A DNA stretch of 64,000 nt from an uncultured Erythrobacter sp. (GTDB lineage: Bacteria > Pseudomonadota > Alphaproteobacteria > Sphingomonadales > Sphingomonadaceae), in the NCBI GenBank assembly GCA_947499505.1, contig CANMOQ010000001.1, forward strand, positions 664,037 to 728,036, given 5' to 3'. The translations under genes and the position numbers were made by a program. Numbering within the stretch: position 1 is the stretch's first letter; every line of letters begins with the position of its first letter. Positions 9,950 through 19,178 of the stretch are shown here, piece after piece. The notes under the pieces were generated by a model, which saw only the letters and a list, made by a program, of their open reading frames with translations, was not told where the DNA came from and ran no database searches.

Positions 9950-10914
9950 CAGATTTTGAGCGTATCCGCTTGGCGCTTGGCCTGCTTTGCGAACTTTGCC
10001 GCCCGCGCCGCTTTCATTTCGGCAAAATCCTCGCCTGCGTGATAGCTGGAGCGGGTCAGCGGGGTCGAGGCAACCTGCAAGAAGCCCTTTGCCCGCGCAA
10101 TTGAGCCATAGGCACCGAACGCCTTGGGCGTTACGAACTCTTCAACCGCGGCATGTTTCGGCGTGGGCTGGAGATATTGGCCCATGGTCATGAAATCCAC
10201 ATCCGCGCTGCGCATGTCATCCATCACCTGGTGCACCTCGAGGCGCTGCTCGCCCAGCCCCAGCATAATGCCGGACTTGGTGAAGATCATTGGATCGTGG
10301 GATTTGACCTCTTCCAACAGACGCAGCGAAGCATAATAGCGCGCGCCGGGTCGAATGGTCGGATACAGGCGCGGCACAGTCTCTAGGTTGTGGTTGTAAA
10401 CGTCGGGACCGGCGGCACAAATTGCCTCCACCGCCGGGCGCATCTTACCGCGAAAATCAGGGGTAAGGATCTCAATCGTGGTGTCCGGTGTGGTCCGGCG
10501 CAGAGCCTCAATCACCTTTACGAACTGCGATGCGCCGCCATCGGGCAGATCGTCGCGGTCGACGCTGGTGATGACAATGTGCTCCAGCCCCATCTTCGCC
10601 GCTGCAATCGCGGTATGCTCTGGCTCCAGCGGGTCAACCGCGCGCGGCATCCCGGTTTTGACATTGCAGAACGCGCAGGCCCGGGTGCACACATCGCCCA
10701 AAATCATGACCGTCGCGTGCTTCTTGCTCCAGCATTCGCCGATATTCGGGCACGCTGCCTCTTCACACACTGTGTTGAGATTGAGCTCACGCATCATGCG
10801 GCGCGTTTCCTGATATCCTTCGCTCACAGGCGCGCGAACGCGGATCCAATCCGGTTTGCGCTGGCGCGGCGGGCGTTCTGGGGTCTTGCCAGGAGTGTTC
10901 GCGAGGTCATTCAT
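9949..10914 (-). CDS. lipA: Lipoyl synthase
   Basis: Radical SAM enzyme that inserts two sulphurs into octanoyl chains to make the lipoyl cofactor of 2-oxoacid dehydrogenases, including the pyruvate dehydrogenase encoded at 25316-27813. From the ATG at 10914 it is 321 residues. Both iron-sulphur motifs are complete: Cys50-X4-Cys55-X5-Cys61 for the auxiliary cluster and Cys76-X3-Cys80-X2-Cys83 for the SAM cluster. A GTG three codons upstream (10923) is an alternative start. It is followed directly by the COQ10-like gene and diverges from sbtA across 110 bp. Confidence 0.97.
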   Translation of the reverse strand: MNDLANTPGKTPERPPRQRKPDWIRVRAPVSEGYQETRRMMRELNLNTVCEEAACPNIGECWSKKHATVMILGDVCTRACAFCNVKTGMPRAVDPLEPEHTAIAAAKMGLEHIVITSVDRDDLPDGGASQFVKVIEALRRTTPDTTIEILTPDFRGKMRPAVEAICAAGPDVYNHNLETVPRLYPTIRPGARYYASLRLLEEVKSHDPMIFTKSGIMLGLGEQRLEVHQVMDDMRSADVDFMTMGQYLQPTPKHAAVEEFVTPKAFGAYGSIARAKGFLQVASTPLTRSSYHAGEDFAEMKAARAAKFAKQAKRQADTLKI

Positions 10915-11024
10915 GATGCCCACTTAGGCAATGCGCTGCGCCTTCGCAATGGCCCGAAATGCCTGTGTATGGGCAATGCAACGTGGCTTGTGAGAATTGC
11001 ACGTCCCCTCTAGGCCGTAGCGTC

Positions 11025-12017
11025 ATGGATGCAGCCACTCTTCAGACGTTCACCTCGCCCGTGGTGCTGTTCTTTGTGCTTGGGCTGCTCGCGGCCTTTG
11101 CGCGCTCTGACCTCGCCATTCCAGAGGCGATTGCGAAGGGCATGTCGCTCTATTTGATGGCGGCGATTGGTTTGAAAGGCGGCGTTGCCGTTTCCAAATC
11201 GGGGATCGATTCGACTGTCTTGATCGCCTTGGCGCTGGGTATAGCGGCCAGTTTCCTGATGCCGTTCATCGCCAATATTGCGCTCAAAGGCTTTGCGAAG
11301 CTTGACCGGATCAATGCCGGCGCGGTCGCGGCGCATTATGGCTCGGTCAGCGTGGTCACCTTTGTAACCGCGGTTGAAATATTCGAGGCTCAGGGCAAGC
11401 CGCCGGGCGGTTATATGGTTGCGGTGATGGCCGCGATGGAAACGCCTGCGATCCTTACCGGCCTGCTGCTGGCGCGCGGGATGGGCTCGAAAGACGGGCA
11501 GAAAACGGGCGATCTGCTGCATGAGGTGTTCTTCAACGCATCGGTCGTCTTGCTGCTGGGCGCCTTCGCGATTGGCATGATCTCCGGCGCAAAAGGGTTT
11601 GGCGAGGTCGCGCCGTTCTTCGAGGCTGGGTTTAAGGGCGTGTTGTGCTTGTTCCTGCTTGATATGGGCCTGATCGCGGCGCGGCGGATGATGGATGCCC
11701 GCGCGATCACTTGGAGGCTAGTGGTGATTGCGATTGGCCTGCCGCTGCTCAACGGCTCGATTGGCACCGCAGCGGCCGCCGCCTGCGGCTTGGATGTCGG
11801 CTCGGCTGCGGCGCTTGGCGTGCTGTGCGCCAGTGCCAGCTATATCGCAGTGCCAGCCGCAATGCGGCTTGCTCTGCCAGAGGCGGATCCGGGGATTTAC
11901 CTAACCATGTCGCTGTCGATTACCTTCCCGTTCAACATCCTGATCAATATCGGCTTGATTAGCATTCTGGCGAGCGCTCTAACGGGTGATCCGGGCAGCG
12001 TAGGAGCAGTTCCATGA
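11025..12017 (+). CDS. sbtA: SbtA-family sodium-dependent bicarbonate transporter
   Basis: A 330-residue integral membrane protein of the SbtA family (sodium-dependent bicarbonate permease), with about ten hydrophobic segments. Family-typical segments are FALGLLAAFARSDL-like early text (FVLGLLAAFARSDLAIPE), YLMAAIGLKGGVAV, and AAHYGSVSVVTFVTA. The ATG at 11025 follows a non-conserved in-frame stretch and gives the family's normal N-terminus. The stop overlaps the next gene, a PII-like regulator, by four bases, and a beta-carbonic anhydrase follows, which strongly supports inorganic carbon uptake. The substrate is inferred from the family and context. Confidence 0.88.
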   Translation: MDAATLQTFTSPVVLFFVLGLLAAFARSDLAIPEAIAKGMSLYLMAAIGLKGGVAVSKSGIDSTVLIALALGIAASFLMPFIANIALKGFAKLDRINAGAVAAHYGSVSVVTFVTAVEIFEAQGKPPGGYMVAVMAAMETPAILTGLLLARGMGSKDGQKTGDLLHEVFFNASVVLLLGAFAIGMISGAKGFGEVAPFFEAGFKGVLCLFLLDMGLIAARRMMDARAITWRLVVIAIGLPLLNGSIGTAAAAACGLDVGSAAALGVLCASASYIAVPAAMRLALPEADPGIYLTMSLSITFPFNILINIGLISILASALTGDPGSVGAVP

Positions 12018-12322
12018 TTGAAACCGTCATTCGCAAGCGGATTGAGATCCTCACCGACACCGCTCTGGTCAAACGCGTCACTGATGCGGTCGATAAAGCG
12101 GGCATCACCGGTTGGACGGTTGTCCCAGTTAGCTCTGGCAAAGGTCGCGATGGGCGCTGGCGCGAAGAGCGCGTGATGGGCACGGACAAGGTGTTTGTCC
12201 TGACCATCGCTGCTGAGGATAAGGCGCAAGTTCTTGCCGAAGACCTCGCTCCCGAACTCACCAAATATGGCTTCATCCTCTCAATGTGGGATGTGGAGGT
12301 TATTCGCGGCGAGCGCTTTTGA
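12014..12322 (+). CDS. sbtB: PII-like regulator of the bicarbonate transporter (SbtB-like)
   Basis: A 102-residue PII-superfamily protein immediately coupled to sbtA (ATGA overlap at 12014-12017). PII-like features are the start with an IEILTD strand, the exposed T-loop-like region (VSSGKGRDGRWREERV), and the C-terminal YGFILSMWDVEVIRGERF. In cyanobacteria SbtB binds SbtA and adenine nucleotides and adjusts bicarbonate uptake. The cysteine-containing C-terminal extension of cyanobacterial SbtB is absent here. It lacks the canonical uridylylation-site sequence of GlnB, arguing against a general nitrogen PII. Confidence 0.85.
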   Translation: MIETVIRKRIEILTDTALVKRVTDAVDKAGITGWTVVPVSSGKGRDGRWREERVMGTDKVFVLTIAAEDKAQVLAEDLAPELTKYGFILSMWDVEVIRGERF

Positions 12323-12963
12323 TGCCTGAGTTTGCTGAATTGATGGAAGGTTATAAGCGCTTTCGCCAAGATGTTTACCCTGCCAAGCGCGCGCGTTTTG
12401 ACGAGCTGGTCGCCGATGGACAGCATCCAAAGCTGATGATCATCGGTTGCAGCGACAGCCGAGTGGACCCAGCGCAGATTTTCGACGTTGATCCCGGAGA
12501 TATCTTCGTTGTGCGCAACGTGGCGGCGCTGGTTCCGCCATTTGAGACAACCCCCGGCCACCACGGTGTCTCCGCTGCGGTCGAGTTTGCTGTGCAGATG
12601 CTGGAGGTTAAACAGATCGTGGTGATGGGCCACGGGATGTGCGGCGGCTGTAAAGCGGCGCTCACAGGTGATCTGGATGGCGAAAATCCCGGCGCTGGCG
12701 GGTTTATCGCGGATTGGATCCGCCTGCTCGATCCTGTGCGCCAGCCGGTCGTGCACGAGCACGGGACGACCGGGCGTGATGCGGAGCGGGCGATGGAACT
12801 CGCTGCGGTCAAGCTCAGCCTGGAAAACCTGCGCACCTTTCCTTGGGTTCGCGAAAAGGAGCAATCGGGCGAGCTAAAGCTGCGCGGCGCGTTCTTTGCG
12901 ATCACAGAAGGCGTGCTGAAAGTGCTGGACGAGGCGAGCGGGGAATTTCTGCCCGAACAATAA
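12322..12963 (+). CDS. can: Beta-class carbonic anhydrase
   Basis: Zinc enzyme interconverting CO2 and bicarbonate. The 213-residue protein has all expected residues: Cys43, Asp45 and Arg47 in IGCSDSRVDP, and His104 and Cys107 in GHGMCGGCKAAL. The ATG at 12322 shares its first base with the last base of the PII-like stop (TGATG), giving a third coupled gene in the cassette. It would use the bicarbonate imported by SbtA, or set the cytoplasmic CO2/bicarbonate balance for carboxylases. No signal peptide is visible, so it is cytoplasmic. Confidence 0.95.
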   Translation: MPEFAELMEGYKRFRQDVYPAKRARFDELVADGQHPKLMIIGCSDSRVDPAQIFDVDPGDIFVVRNVAALVPPFETTPGHHGVSAAVEFAVQMLEVKQIVVMGHGMCGGCKAALTGDLDGENPGAGGFIADWIRLLDPVRQPVVHEHGTTGRDAERAMELAAVKLSLENLRTFPWVREKEQSGELKLRGAFFAITEGVLKVLDEASGEFLPEQ

Positions 12964-13003
12964 GCGCTTGTGCGTGCTGCCACCGATCGCCATCTGAACA
13001 CAT

Positions 13004-13726
13004 ATGACAGACAATAACCCTCGAAATATCGCCCTTCTGATCGATTCCGATAATGCGAGCCCCGCCGGGATTGATCCGGTCCTCACGGTGCTAGCGGAGC
13101 TGGGTCAGGTCAATATTCGCCGGGCCTATGGCAATTGGCGCAAGACAAGCCTTAAGGGCTGGATCGATAAGATGCACCGCTATGGTATTGAACCCCAGCA
13201 GCAATTTGACATGACCAAGGGCAAGAACGCGACCGACATGAAAATGACGATCGATGCACTTGATCTCCTTTACAGCGGCCGTGTTCATGGCTTCGGTATC
13301 ATGTCGTCCGACAGCGATTTCATGCCGCTAGCAATGCGGATCAGGCAGGATGGCTATCCGGTTTACGGCTTTGGTGGCGCGAAGACGCCCGAAGCTTTTC
13401 GCCAAGCATGCTCGCGTTTCATCGACGTGAATGCTCTGATCAAGGCCGAGAAAGAGCAGGCGAAGAAGCCGTCGGGTAATGACGACCCAGGCCCGACTTT
13501 CGATGATGATCTCGTCCATCTGCTTGTTGACGCATATAACGCGAGCAAGCGCGATGAAAAGGGCTATGCTAAGCTTTCCGAAGTGGGTCAGCGCGCGGGC
13601 AATCGCTCAAGCTTTGATACCCGCAATTACGGATATTCGCGACTGATCGATATGATTGAAGATGTTCCGAATTTCGTCACAGAGCGGCGCGATGACAAGC
13701 AAATCTATGTGAAGCGCCTGCGTTAA
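13004..13726 (+). CDS. NYN domain / OST-HTH (LOTUS) protein, probable RNase
   Basis: A 240-residue protein combining a PIN-like NYN nuclease domain (about 1-150) with a C-terminal OST-HTH/LOTUS domain (about 165-238). Metal-binding acidic residues are visible in ALLIDSDNAS, NATDMKMTIDAL and SSDSDFMPLA. The C-terminal FDDDLVHLLVDAYNASKRDEKGYA through QIYVKRL is the LOTUS fold, which binds RNA or G-quadruplexes in other proteins. The arrangement resembles LabA-like proteins. The bacterial target is unknown. It stands alone on the plus strand, 40 bp after can, and ends at a strong bidirectional terminator. Confidence 0.88.
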   Translation: MTDNNPRNIALLIDSDNASPAGIDPVLTVLAELGQVNIRRAYGNWRKTSLKGWIDKMHRYGIEPQQQFDMTKGKNATDMKMTIDALDLLYSGRVHGFGIMSSDSDFMPLAMRIRQDGYPVYGFGGAKTPEAFRQACSRFIDVNALIKAEKEQAKKPSGNDDPGPTFDDDLVHLLVDAYNASKRDEKGYAKLSEVGQRAGNRSSFDTRNYGYSRLIDMIEDVPNFVTERRDDKQIYVKRLR

Positions 13727-13759
13727 CGCGGCGGTTTAATCGGAAGCATTGGCCCAAAC

Positions 13760-13797
13760 AAATGGGGCGCCAGGATTTCTCCCAGCGCCCCATTTTT
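13760..13797. terminator. Bidirectional rho-independent terminator
   Basis: An 11-bp perfect stem AAATGGGGCGC (13760-13770) and GCGCCCCATTT (13785-13795) with a 14-nt loop, followed by T residues on the plus strand. It lies between the convergent NYN gene and the periplasmic repeat protein gene and can serve both. Confidence 0.88.
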
Positions 13798-13817
13798 GTG
13801 CGTGCGTATGGGCGGTA

Positions 13818-15200
13818 TTAGCCGCCTGTAGCAGGTGCCTCAATCGTGTCCGCTGGTGCAGCCGTCGCCGCAGCAGGTACCGCTGGCGAGGATTTTTGAC
13901 CAGCATAAGCGGCCCACAATTGCGCGATTGGCTTGCGTGGGCCTTCGACCTTGGCAAAGCTCTCTTTCGCCGCGTCATACTGGCCCATGCCAGCCTGTGC
14001 GATGCCGAGGCGGGTCAGAGTTTCCGCCGTATCAACACCGGGCATGCCCAGCGTCTTTTGGAAGAACTCAGCGGCCTTGGCATGCTCGCCATAGCTCAGG
14101 AAGGTATCACCTGCGGCTTTGATCGTGCGCAGACCTGCGCCAGCGGCGCGGGCATCCCGCTCCAATGCTGGAAGGTCAGAACGGTCTGACGCGACCCGGC
14201 CCTTGGCGACTTTCAACGAGTCGGCGACATAAATGTCATCCCGGCTCACAACACCGCTGGCATAACCTTCTTCAATCAGGTCAGACACTTCCTTTGGCAG
14301 GAGGCGGGCGTCCGCCGCTTCGATATATTCGATGTAGTCCTGCTTGTTCTGGAGCGATTTCACCTTGTGGCCCAGCCGCATCAGGTCGAGCATTTCAGCG
14401 CCCTGATAATCGCTCAGATTGCGGGTCAGGTTGATCGCGTCGCGCCAGCTTGTCTCTGAGGGGTAATCAGCAATCCAGGCGGTTGCGATGTCATAGACTT
14501 CTGGAACGATTTCATTGTTATAGGCAACGGTCAGCCCGCGGCGATACCATTGCTCATTCACCGCACCACCAGCCGCTTTCGTACTGGCGATTGCGTTGTC
14601 GAGATAGGACAGGCCTTCACGGTAGAGTTCTTCGGAGAAGAAACTCTCAGCCATGGCGATCTGGAGGTCAGCCTTGGTGACCGTGTCAGTGGTGAAATTG
14701 TTGTCGATCGCGGCCTGAAGGTAAGGACGCGCCTCAGCAAACTGGCTTTCCGCGTTCTTCAGCTGATAGGCGATGAAGTTGAAACGTCCGAGGTTGGCAG
14801 CTTCGACCTTACCGCTGGCCAGCATCATTTCCATGCCCTGGATCTGCAACGAACGATCGCTCGTTTTTGCGCCAGCGTTGTAGATCAAACCGCCAGCAGC
14901 GATTTTCTCATCCGGTGAGACCGACAGAGATGCCAAAGAAACGAGCTGAGGCTTAAGCGCCGCAACGTCTGCGCCTTCTTCATTCACCGAGGTGTTCAGA
15001 GGCTGGTAGGCTGCAACAAACTCCTCAGAGTACTGCGCCTTCTCTTCTTTCTTTTTCTTCTTTTTCTTTTTGTCCTGCGCATAGGCTGTGTCCGCGAACG
15101 CGGTTGAGCCGATTACGGCCGTTCCGGTTGCCAGAGCAATCGCGAGTGCGAAGTGTGATCCGGTCTTTTTGCGAGCGCTGCCCGTGTTAAAAATCCGCAT
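13818..15200 (-). CDS. Hypothetical periplasmic helical-repeat protein with poly-lysine segment
   Basis: A 460-residue secreted protein of unknown function. A signal peptide follows MRIFNTGSARKKTGSHFALAIALATGTAVIG and probably cleaves after ADTAYA; the mature protein starts with eight consecutive lysines then EEK. The rest is alpha-helical with TPR-like spacing (for example SYGEHAKAAEFFQKTLGMPGVDTAETLTRLGIAQAGMGQYDAAKESFAKV near residues 365-420). The C-terminus is Ala/Pro/Thr-rich. The ATG at 15200 is preferred over 15257 because it opens the signal peptide. It diverges from gyrA and has no operon partner. Confidence 0.85.
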   Translation of the reverse strand: MRIFNTGSARKKTGSHFALAIALATGTAVIGSTAFADTAYAQDKKKKKKKKEEKAQYSEEFVAAYQPLNTSVNEEGADVAALKPQLVSLASLSVSPDEKIAAGGLIYNAGAKTSDRSLQIQGMEMMLASGKVEAANLGRFNFIAYQLKNAESQFAEARPYLQAAIDNNFTTDTVTKADLQIAMAESFFSEELYREGLSYLDNAIASTKAAGGAVNEQWYRRGLTVAYNNEIVPEVYDIATAWIADYPSETSWRDAINLTRNLSDYQGAEMLDLMRLGHKVKSLQNKQDYIEYIEAADARLLPKEVSDLIEEGYASGVVSRDDIYVADSLKVAKGRVASDRSDLPALERDARAAGAGLRTIKAAGDTFLSYGEHAKAAEFFQKTLGMPGVDTAETLTRLGIAQAGMGQYDAAKESFAKVEGPRKPIAQLWAAYAGQKSSPAVPAAATAAPADTIEAPATGG

Positions 15201-15518
15201 GTGGTCTCTCCTGAAACAATTTAGGGTGTGGCGCGTGCGATCGCGCTGGTGATTCATCTCTGTCTAACGCCATTAACGCAGGCGGGCAGATTTGCAATTA
15301 TGGGTTAGCCTATGGCGCCTGAATGGCCTTTGAATGGTTCTTTACTTGCGCCGAAATGAGACGGCCCTGCCTGCCCTCGCCCCTCACCCGTGTCAGGTGT
15401 GGAAAACCGGGCGTTTGGGCCTGCTTACTGGCTTTCCTAGGTGGCGGAACGCCGTGCTGAGGCGTAAGCTACAAGGCTTCTAAATACCTGATACGGCAAC
15501 CACAGAAATGGCCCTACA
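15201..15518. other. Divergent intergenic region upstream of gyrA
   Basis: About 318 bp between the periplasmic repeat protein and gyrA. It must hold both promoters, but I see no box close enough to TTGACA/TATAAT to place one. A five-codon ORF (ATG at 15508, stop TGA at 15520-15522) overlaps the gyrA TTG start. No other gene is visible. Confidence 0.5.
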
Positions 15519-18314
15519 TTGAGCGACGACAGCGAAACCCTAACGCCCCCGACCCCAATGGAAGAATTTGAGCGCATCGACATCGTCGATGAGATGAAGA
15601 CGAGCTATCTCGATTACGCGATGAGCGTGATCGTAAGCCGCGCTTTGCCAGACGTGCGCGACGGGCTGAAGCCGGTGCACCGGCGCATTCTTTACGCCAG
15701 CCAGGAAGGCGGCTTCGTCGCAGGCAAGCCGTATCGTAAGAGCGCCAAGATCGTCGGCGACGTGATGGGCAATTATCACCCGCATGGTGACAGCGCGATT
15801 TACGATGCGCTGGCTCGTATGACCCAGGATTGGTCGATGCGCGTGCCGCTGGTCGATGGCCAGGGCAACTTCGGCTCGATGGATCCTGATCCGCCTGCGA
15901 GTATGCGTTATACCGAGGCGCGCCTTGCCCGTGTCGCGAACAGTCTGCTCGACGATCTCGACAAAGATACAGTCGACTTCCAGCCGAACTATGATGGGCA
16001 ATTGACCGAACCTCAGGTTCTGCCGGCGCGTTTTCCCAATCTGCTGGTCAATGGTGCCGGCGGTATTGCGGTTGGCATGGCCACGAACATCCCGCCGCAT
16101 AACCTTGGCGAAGTGATCGACGCCTGTTTTGCCTTTATGGACAATCCGGCGATCACGACCGAGGAATTGATCGAATACGTCCCCGGCCCGGATTTCCCCA
16201 CTGCCCCGCTGATCCTGGGTACGAGCGGAGCGAAATCCGCCTATACGACGGGCCGCGGATCGATCCTGATGCGGTGCCGTCATGAGATTGAGACGAAGCG
16301 CGGCGACCGCGAGAGCATCGTGCTCACTTCGATCCCTTATCAGGTCGGCAAATCCGGTTTGGTCGAGAAAATCGCCGAGGCCGCTAAGGATAAGCGGATC
16401 GAAGGTGTTTCGGATATTCGCGATGAAAGCTCACGCGAGGGCATGCGTGTTGTCGTTGATCTGAAACGCGATGCCAGCGCCGAGGTCGTGCTCAACCAAA
16501 TCTGGCGCTACACACCGGCGCAATCGGGCTTCCCGGCCAATATGCTAGCGATCAGGGGCGGACGTCCTGAAACGTTGATGCTGCGCGATATCATTCAAGC
16601 CTTCATCAGCTTCCGCGAGGAAGTGATCACGCGCCGCACCAAGTTTGAATTGAACAAGGCGCGAGAGCGCGCGCACCTTTTGCTTGGCCTGGTGGTTGCG
16701 GTGTCCAATCTGGACGAGGTGGTCGCGATGATCCGCGGGGCGCCCAATCCGGCGGCCGCACGGGCGACCTTGTTGGCTAAGGAATGGCCAATTGGCGACA
16801 TTGCGCAATATATCAGTCTGATCGAAGCAATCGAGCCGACCGCTGATCAGGAGGGCGGCACATACACCCTCTCAGAGAAGCAGGTCCGCGCCATTCTCGA
16901 ACTGCGCCTGCACCGCCTCACCGCGATGGGCCGCGATGAGATCGGCGGCGAACTGCAAGAGCTGGCCGATAAGATCGAAGGCTACCTCGCGATCCTCGCC
17001 GACCGGGTGAAACTCTATGCCGTGATGCGCGAAGAGCTCGAAGAAGTGCGCGCGACCTATGCGACGCCGCGCGTTTCCGAAATTGCGCCCGCTTGGGATG
17101 GTCTGGATGATGAAGACCTGATCGAGCGCGATGAGATGGTCGTCACCGTTACGCACGATGGCTATATCAAGCGCACCCCGCTTTCCACGTTCCGCGCGCA
17201 AAATCGCGGCGGCAAAGGCCGTGCGGGCATGTCGACCAAAGATGCGGATGCAATCTCGGAGATGTTCGTCACTTCGACGCACAATCCGGTGCTGTTCTTC
17301 TCCACCTCGGGCAAGGTTTACCGCTTGAAAGTCTGGAAGCTACCCGAAGGCGGCCCGGCGACGCGCGGACGGCCGATCGTCAACCTGCTGCCATCGCTGG
17401 ATGACGGCGAGACGATCCGCACGGTTCTACCGCTGCCAGAGGATGAAGACAGCTGGGAGGCGCTCTCAGTCGTATTCGCCACGGCCAAGGGCCGCGTGCG
17501 CCGCAACTCGATGGGATCATTCACCAATATCCCGTCGAACGGTAAGTTCGCGATGAAGTTTGACGCCGATAGCGATGATAAGCTGATCGGTGTCGCCCTG
17601 CTCGATGCGACCGACGATGTTCTGCTCGCCTCGCGCCAGGGTAAGGCGATCCGCTTTGCCGGTATGGATGTGCGCGAATTCACCTCTCGCACCTCGACCG
17701 GTGTGCGCGGCATGAACCTGAAGCCTGATGATGAGGTCGTATCGCTCTCAGTCCTGGGCGCGACAGGAACCACCCCTGAAGAACGCGAGCAATATCTCAA
17801 ATTTGCGCCGTGGAAGGCTGACAGGGAAGGCTCGCCGGAACTAACCGAGGAACGCTTTGCCGAGCTTGAAGAGAAGCAGCAGTTCATCCTCACGGTTTGC
17901 GCCAATGGCTATGGCAAGATCTCCAGCGCCTATGAATACCGCCGGATTGGACGCGGCGGCATGGGTATCACCAATATCGATAACATCGCCCGCAATGGAC
18001 AAGTTGTGGCGAGCTTCCCGGTGTCATCGGGCGAGCAATTGATGCTTGTCACCGATCAGGCGAAGCTTATCCGCATCGGCCTCGATACCTTGCGCGTTCT
18101 GGGCCGCAACACAGCCGGTGTGCGCCTGTTTGATGTTGGCAAAGGCGAGACCATCGTCAGCGCGGTGAAAATCGACGAGACGGAAGAACCTGAGGACGCC
18201 GCGGAAGAAGCGGTGACTGAGGAAATGGCCGATCGCCGGGGCGGTGATGATGAGACCACGCCGCACACCCCGCCGCAGAGCGATGATGACATCGGCGAAG
18301 ACCCGCCGGAATAA
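15519..18314 (+). CDS. gyrA: DNA gyrase subunit A
   Basis: Type II topoisomerase subunit that cleaves and rejoins DNA during negative supercoiling. The 931-residue protein has [28 protein letters not shown], the quinolone-determining segment [15 protein letters not shown] with the susceptible-type Ser and Asp, and the catalytic Tyr in MRYTEARL. The GyrA box reads QNRGGKGR rather than the E. coli QRRGGKG. The C-terminal beta-pinwheel is followed by an acidic tail. No in-frame ATG precedes MEEFERID, so TTG at 15519 is taken as start; ATG at 15558 is the alternative. A hairpin terminator follows at 18335. Confidence 0.97.
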   Translation: MSDDSETLTPPTPMEEFERIDIVDEMKTSYLDYAMSVIVSRALPDVRDGLKPVHRRILYASQEGGFVAGKPYRKSAKIVGDVMGNYHPHGDSAIYDALARMTQDWSMRVPLVDGQGNFGSMDPDPPASMRYTEARLARVANSLLDDLDKDTVDFQPNYDGQLTEPQVLPARFPNLLVNGAGGIAVGMATNIPPHNLGEVIDACFAFMDNPAITTEELIEYVPGPDFPTAPLILGTSGAKSAYTTGRGSILMRCRHEIETKRGDRESIVLTSIPYQVGKSGLVEKIAEAAKDKRIEGVSDIRDESSREGMRVVVDLKRDASAEVVLNQIWRYTPAQSGFPANMLAIRGGRPETLMLRDIIQAFISFREEVITRRTKFELNKARERAHLLLGLVVAVSNLDEVVAMIRGAPNPAAARATLLAKEWPIGDIAQYISLIEAIEPTADQEGGTYTLSEKQVRAILELRLHRLTAMGRDEIGGELQELADKIEGYLAILADRVKLYAVMREELEEVRATYATPRVSEIAPAWDGLDDEDLIERDEMVVTVTHDGYIKRTPLSTFRAQNRGGKGRAGMSTKDADAISEMFVTSTHNPVLFFSTSGKVYRLKVWKLPEGGPATRGRPIVNLLPSLDDGETIRTVLPLPEDEDSWEALSVVFATAKGRVRRNSMGSFTNIPSNGKFAMKFDADSDDKLIGVALLDATDDVLLASRQGKAIRFAGMDVREFTSRTSTGVRGMNLKPDDEVVSLSVLGATGTTPEEREQYLKFAPWKADREGSPELTEERFAELEEKQQFILTVCANGYGKISSAYEYRRIGRGGMGITNIDNIARNGQVVASFPVSSGEQLMLVTDQAKLIRIGLDTLRVLGRNTAGVRLFDVGKGETIVSAVKIDETEEPEDAAEEAVTEEMADRRGGDDETTPHTPPQSDDDIGEDPPE

Positions 18315-18334
18315 TAGCGATTTGACGAGTGCCG

Positions 18335-18373
18335 GGGCCAGGTGAGCGAGAGTTTGCTTGGCCCTTTCTCTTT
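18335..18373 (+). terminator. Probable gyrA terminator
   Basis: GGGCCA (18335-18340) pairs with TGGCCC (18359-18364); the stem can extend inward by seven more pairs, several of them GU, to a GAGA loop. A T-rich run follows at 18365-18373. It lies 20 bp after the gyrA stop. Confidence 0.55.
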
Positions 18374-18426
18374 GGCATGCGTTCAATAAGGGGGTGGCAA
18401 CTTCCGGAGCCGCGCCTTTGCACGGC

Positions 18427-19113
18427 CTAAGACGCCTTCGCTAAATCCCCTCGCAGGGTCTGAACCACGCCTGTCGCGATCAAGAATTGGCCCAGGTAAT
18501 AGAGCGGCCAGATCGCCACATCGGGTAATGATCCCAGATCGATGCTGCCCATACGGCTGAAGATCAGCATATCGGATAGTACGAACAGCACGGCACCGAT
18601 CCCAACCCGGTAGCGGGAGAAGCGGCTGATCCAAGCGGAAGATGCCATTGCGCCAAGCCCCAGACCATAGAGGCCGACGAGCGGGTCTGCCGCGATCAAA
18701 TAGGAGATGACGGGCACGCCGATCAGCAAAGCGGCAGCGCAAAGCTTCTGACTGGACACGGTTTTGTCTCGCCGATTGCGCAGAAACAGGGCAATCGCGG
18801 CAAGATGCGCGGCGAAGAACACCGCCCCACCCACATTAAAGCTCAGCTCAATTGCCATATCTGCGCCTGCGCACAGGGCCAGGAACACAGCGATCAGCGC
18901 AGCATCCACGCTTTGCTCCACCTCGCGGGTGCGACGCATGGCGTAGAGCGCCAGAAAGCCAACTCCGGCCCCCTTCAGCGCAATCAGCCACACGCCGCCG
19001 ATGGGATTGTTCCATAGGACGTAATAGGCAATCGCCGCCGCCAGGCTAACCAGCAGCCATGGACGATGCTCGACTAGCGCGTGATGGGAAGAGTTTGCTG
19101 CGTCTTTTGCCAT
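18427..19113 (-). CDS. Lysoplasmalogenase family (YhhN/TMEM86) membrane protein
   Basis: A 228-residue membrane protein of the YhhN/TMEM86 family, whose animal members hydrolyse the vinyl-ether bond of lysoplasmalogens; the bacterial substrate is not established. About eight hydrophobic segments are present, with acidic residues in the membrane as in the family (CAGADMAIEL near 80-90 and LFVLSDMLIF near 175). It is monocistronic between gyrA and trmFO. The family call is good; the enzymatic label is inherited. Confidence 0.8.
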   Translation of the reverse strand: MAKDAANSSHHALVEHRPWLLVSLAAAIAYYVLWNNPIGGVWLIALKGAGVGFLALYAMRRTREVEQSVDAALIAVFLALCAGADMAIELSFNVGGAVFFAAHLAAIALFLRNRRDKTVSSQKLCAAALLIGVPVISYLIAADPLVGLYGLGLGAMASSAWISRFSRYRVGIGAVLFVLSDMLIFSRMGSIDLGSLPDVAIWPLYYLGQFLIATGVVQTLRGDLAKAS

Positions 19114-19178
19114 TGTGAACCCCTATTTGCGCTTCTTGGACTTGAAGTGTGGGGCGTGCAAGCACTAGGTCCGTGCGT

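Noticed and set aside
15055..15075. Simple-sequence repeat as phase-variation switch
   Set aside because: The T/C-rich tract is the poly-lysine codons of a normal open frame, and is not a regular repeat unit.
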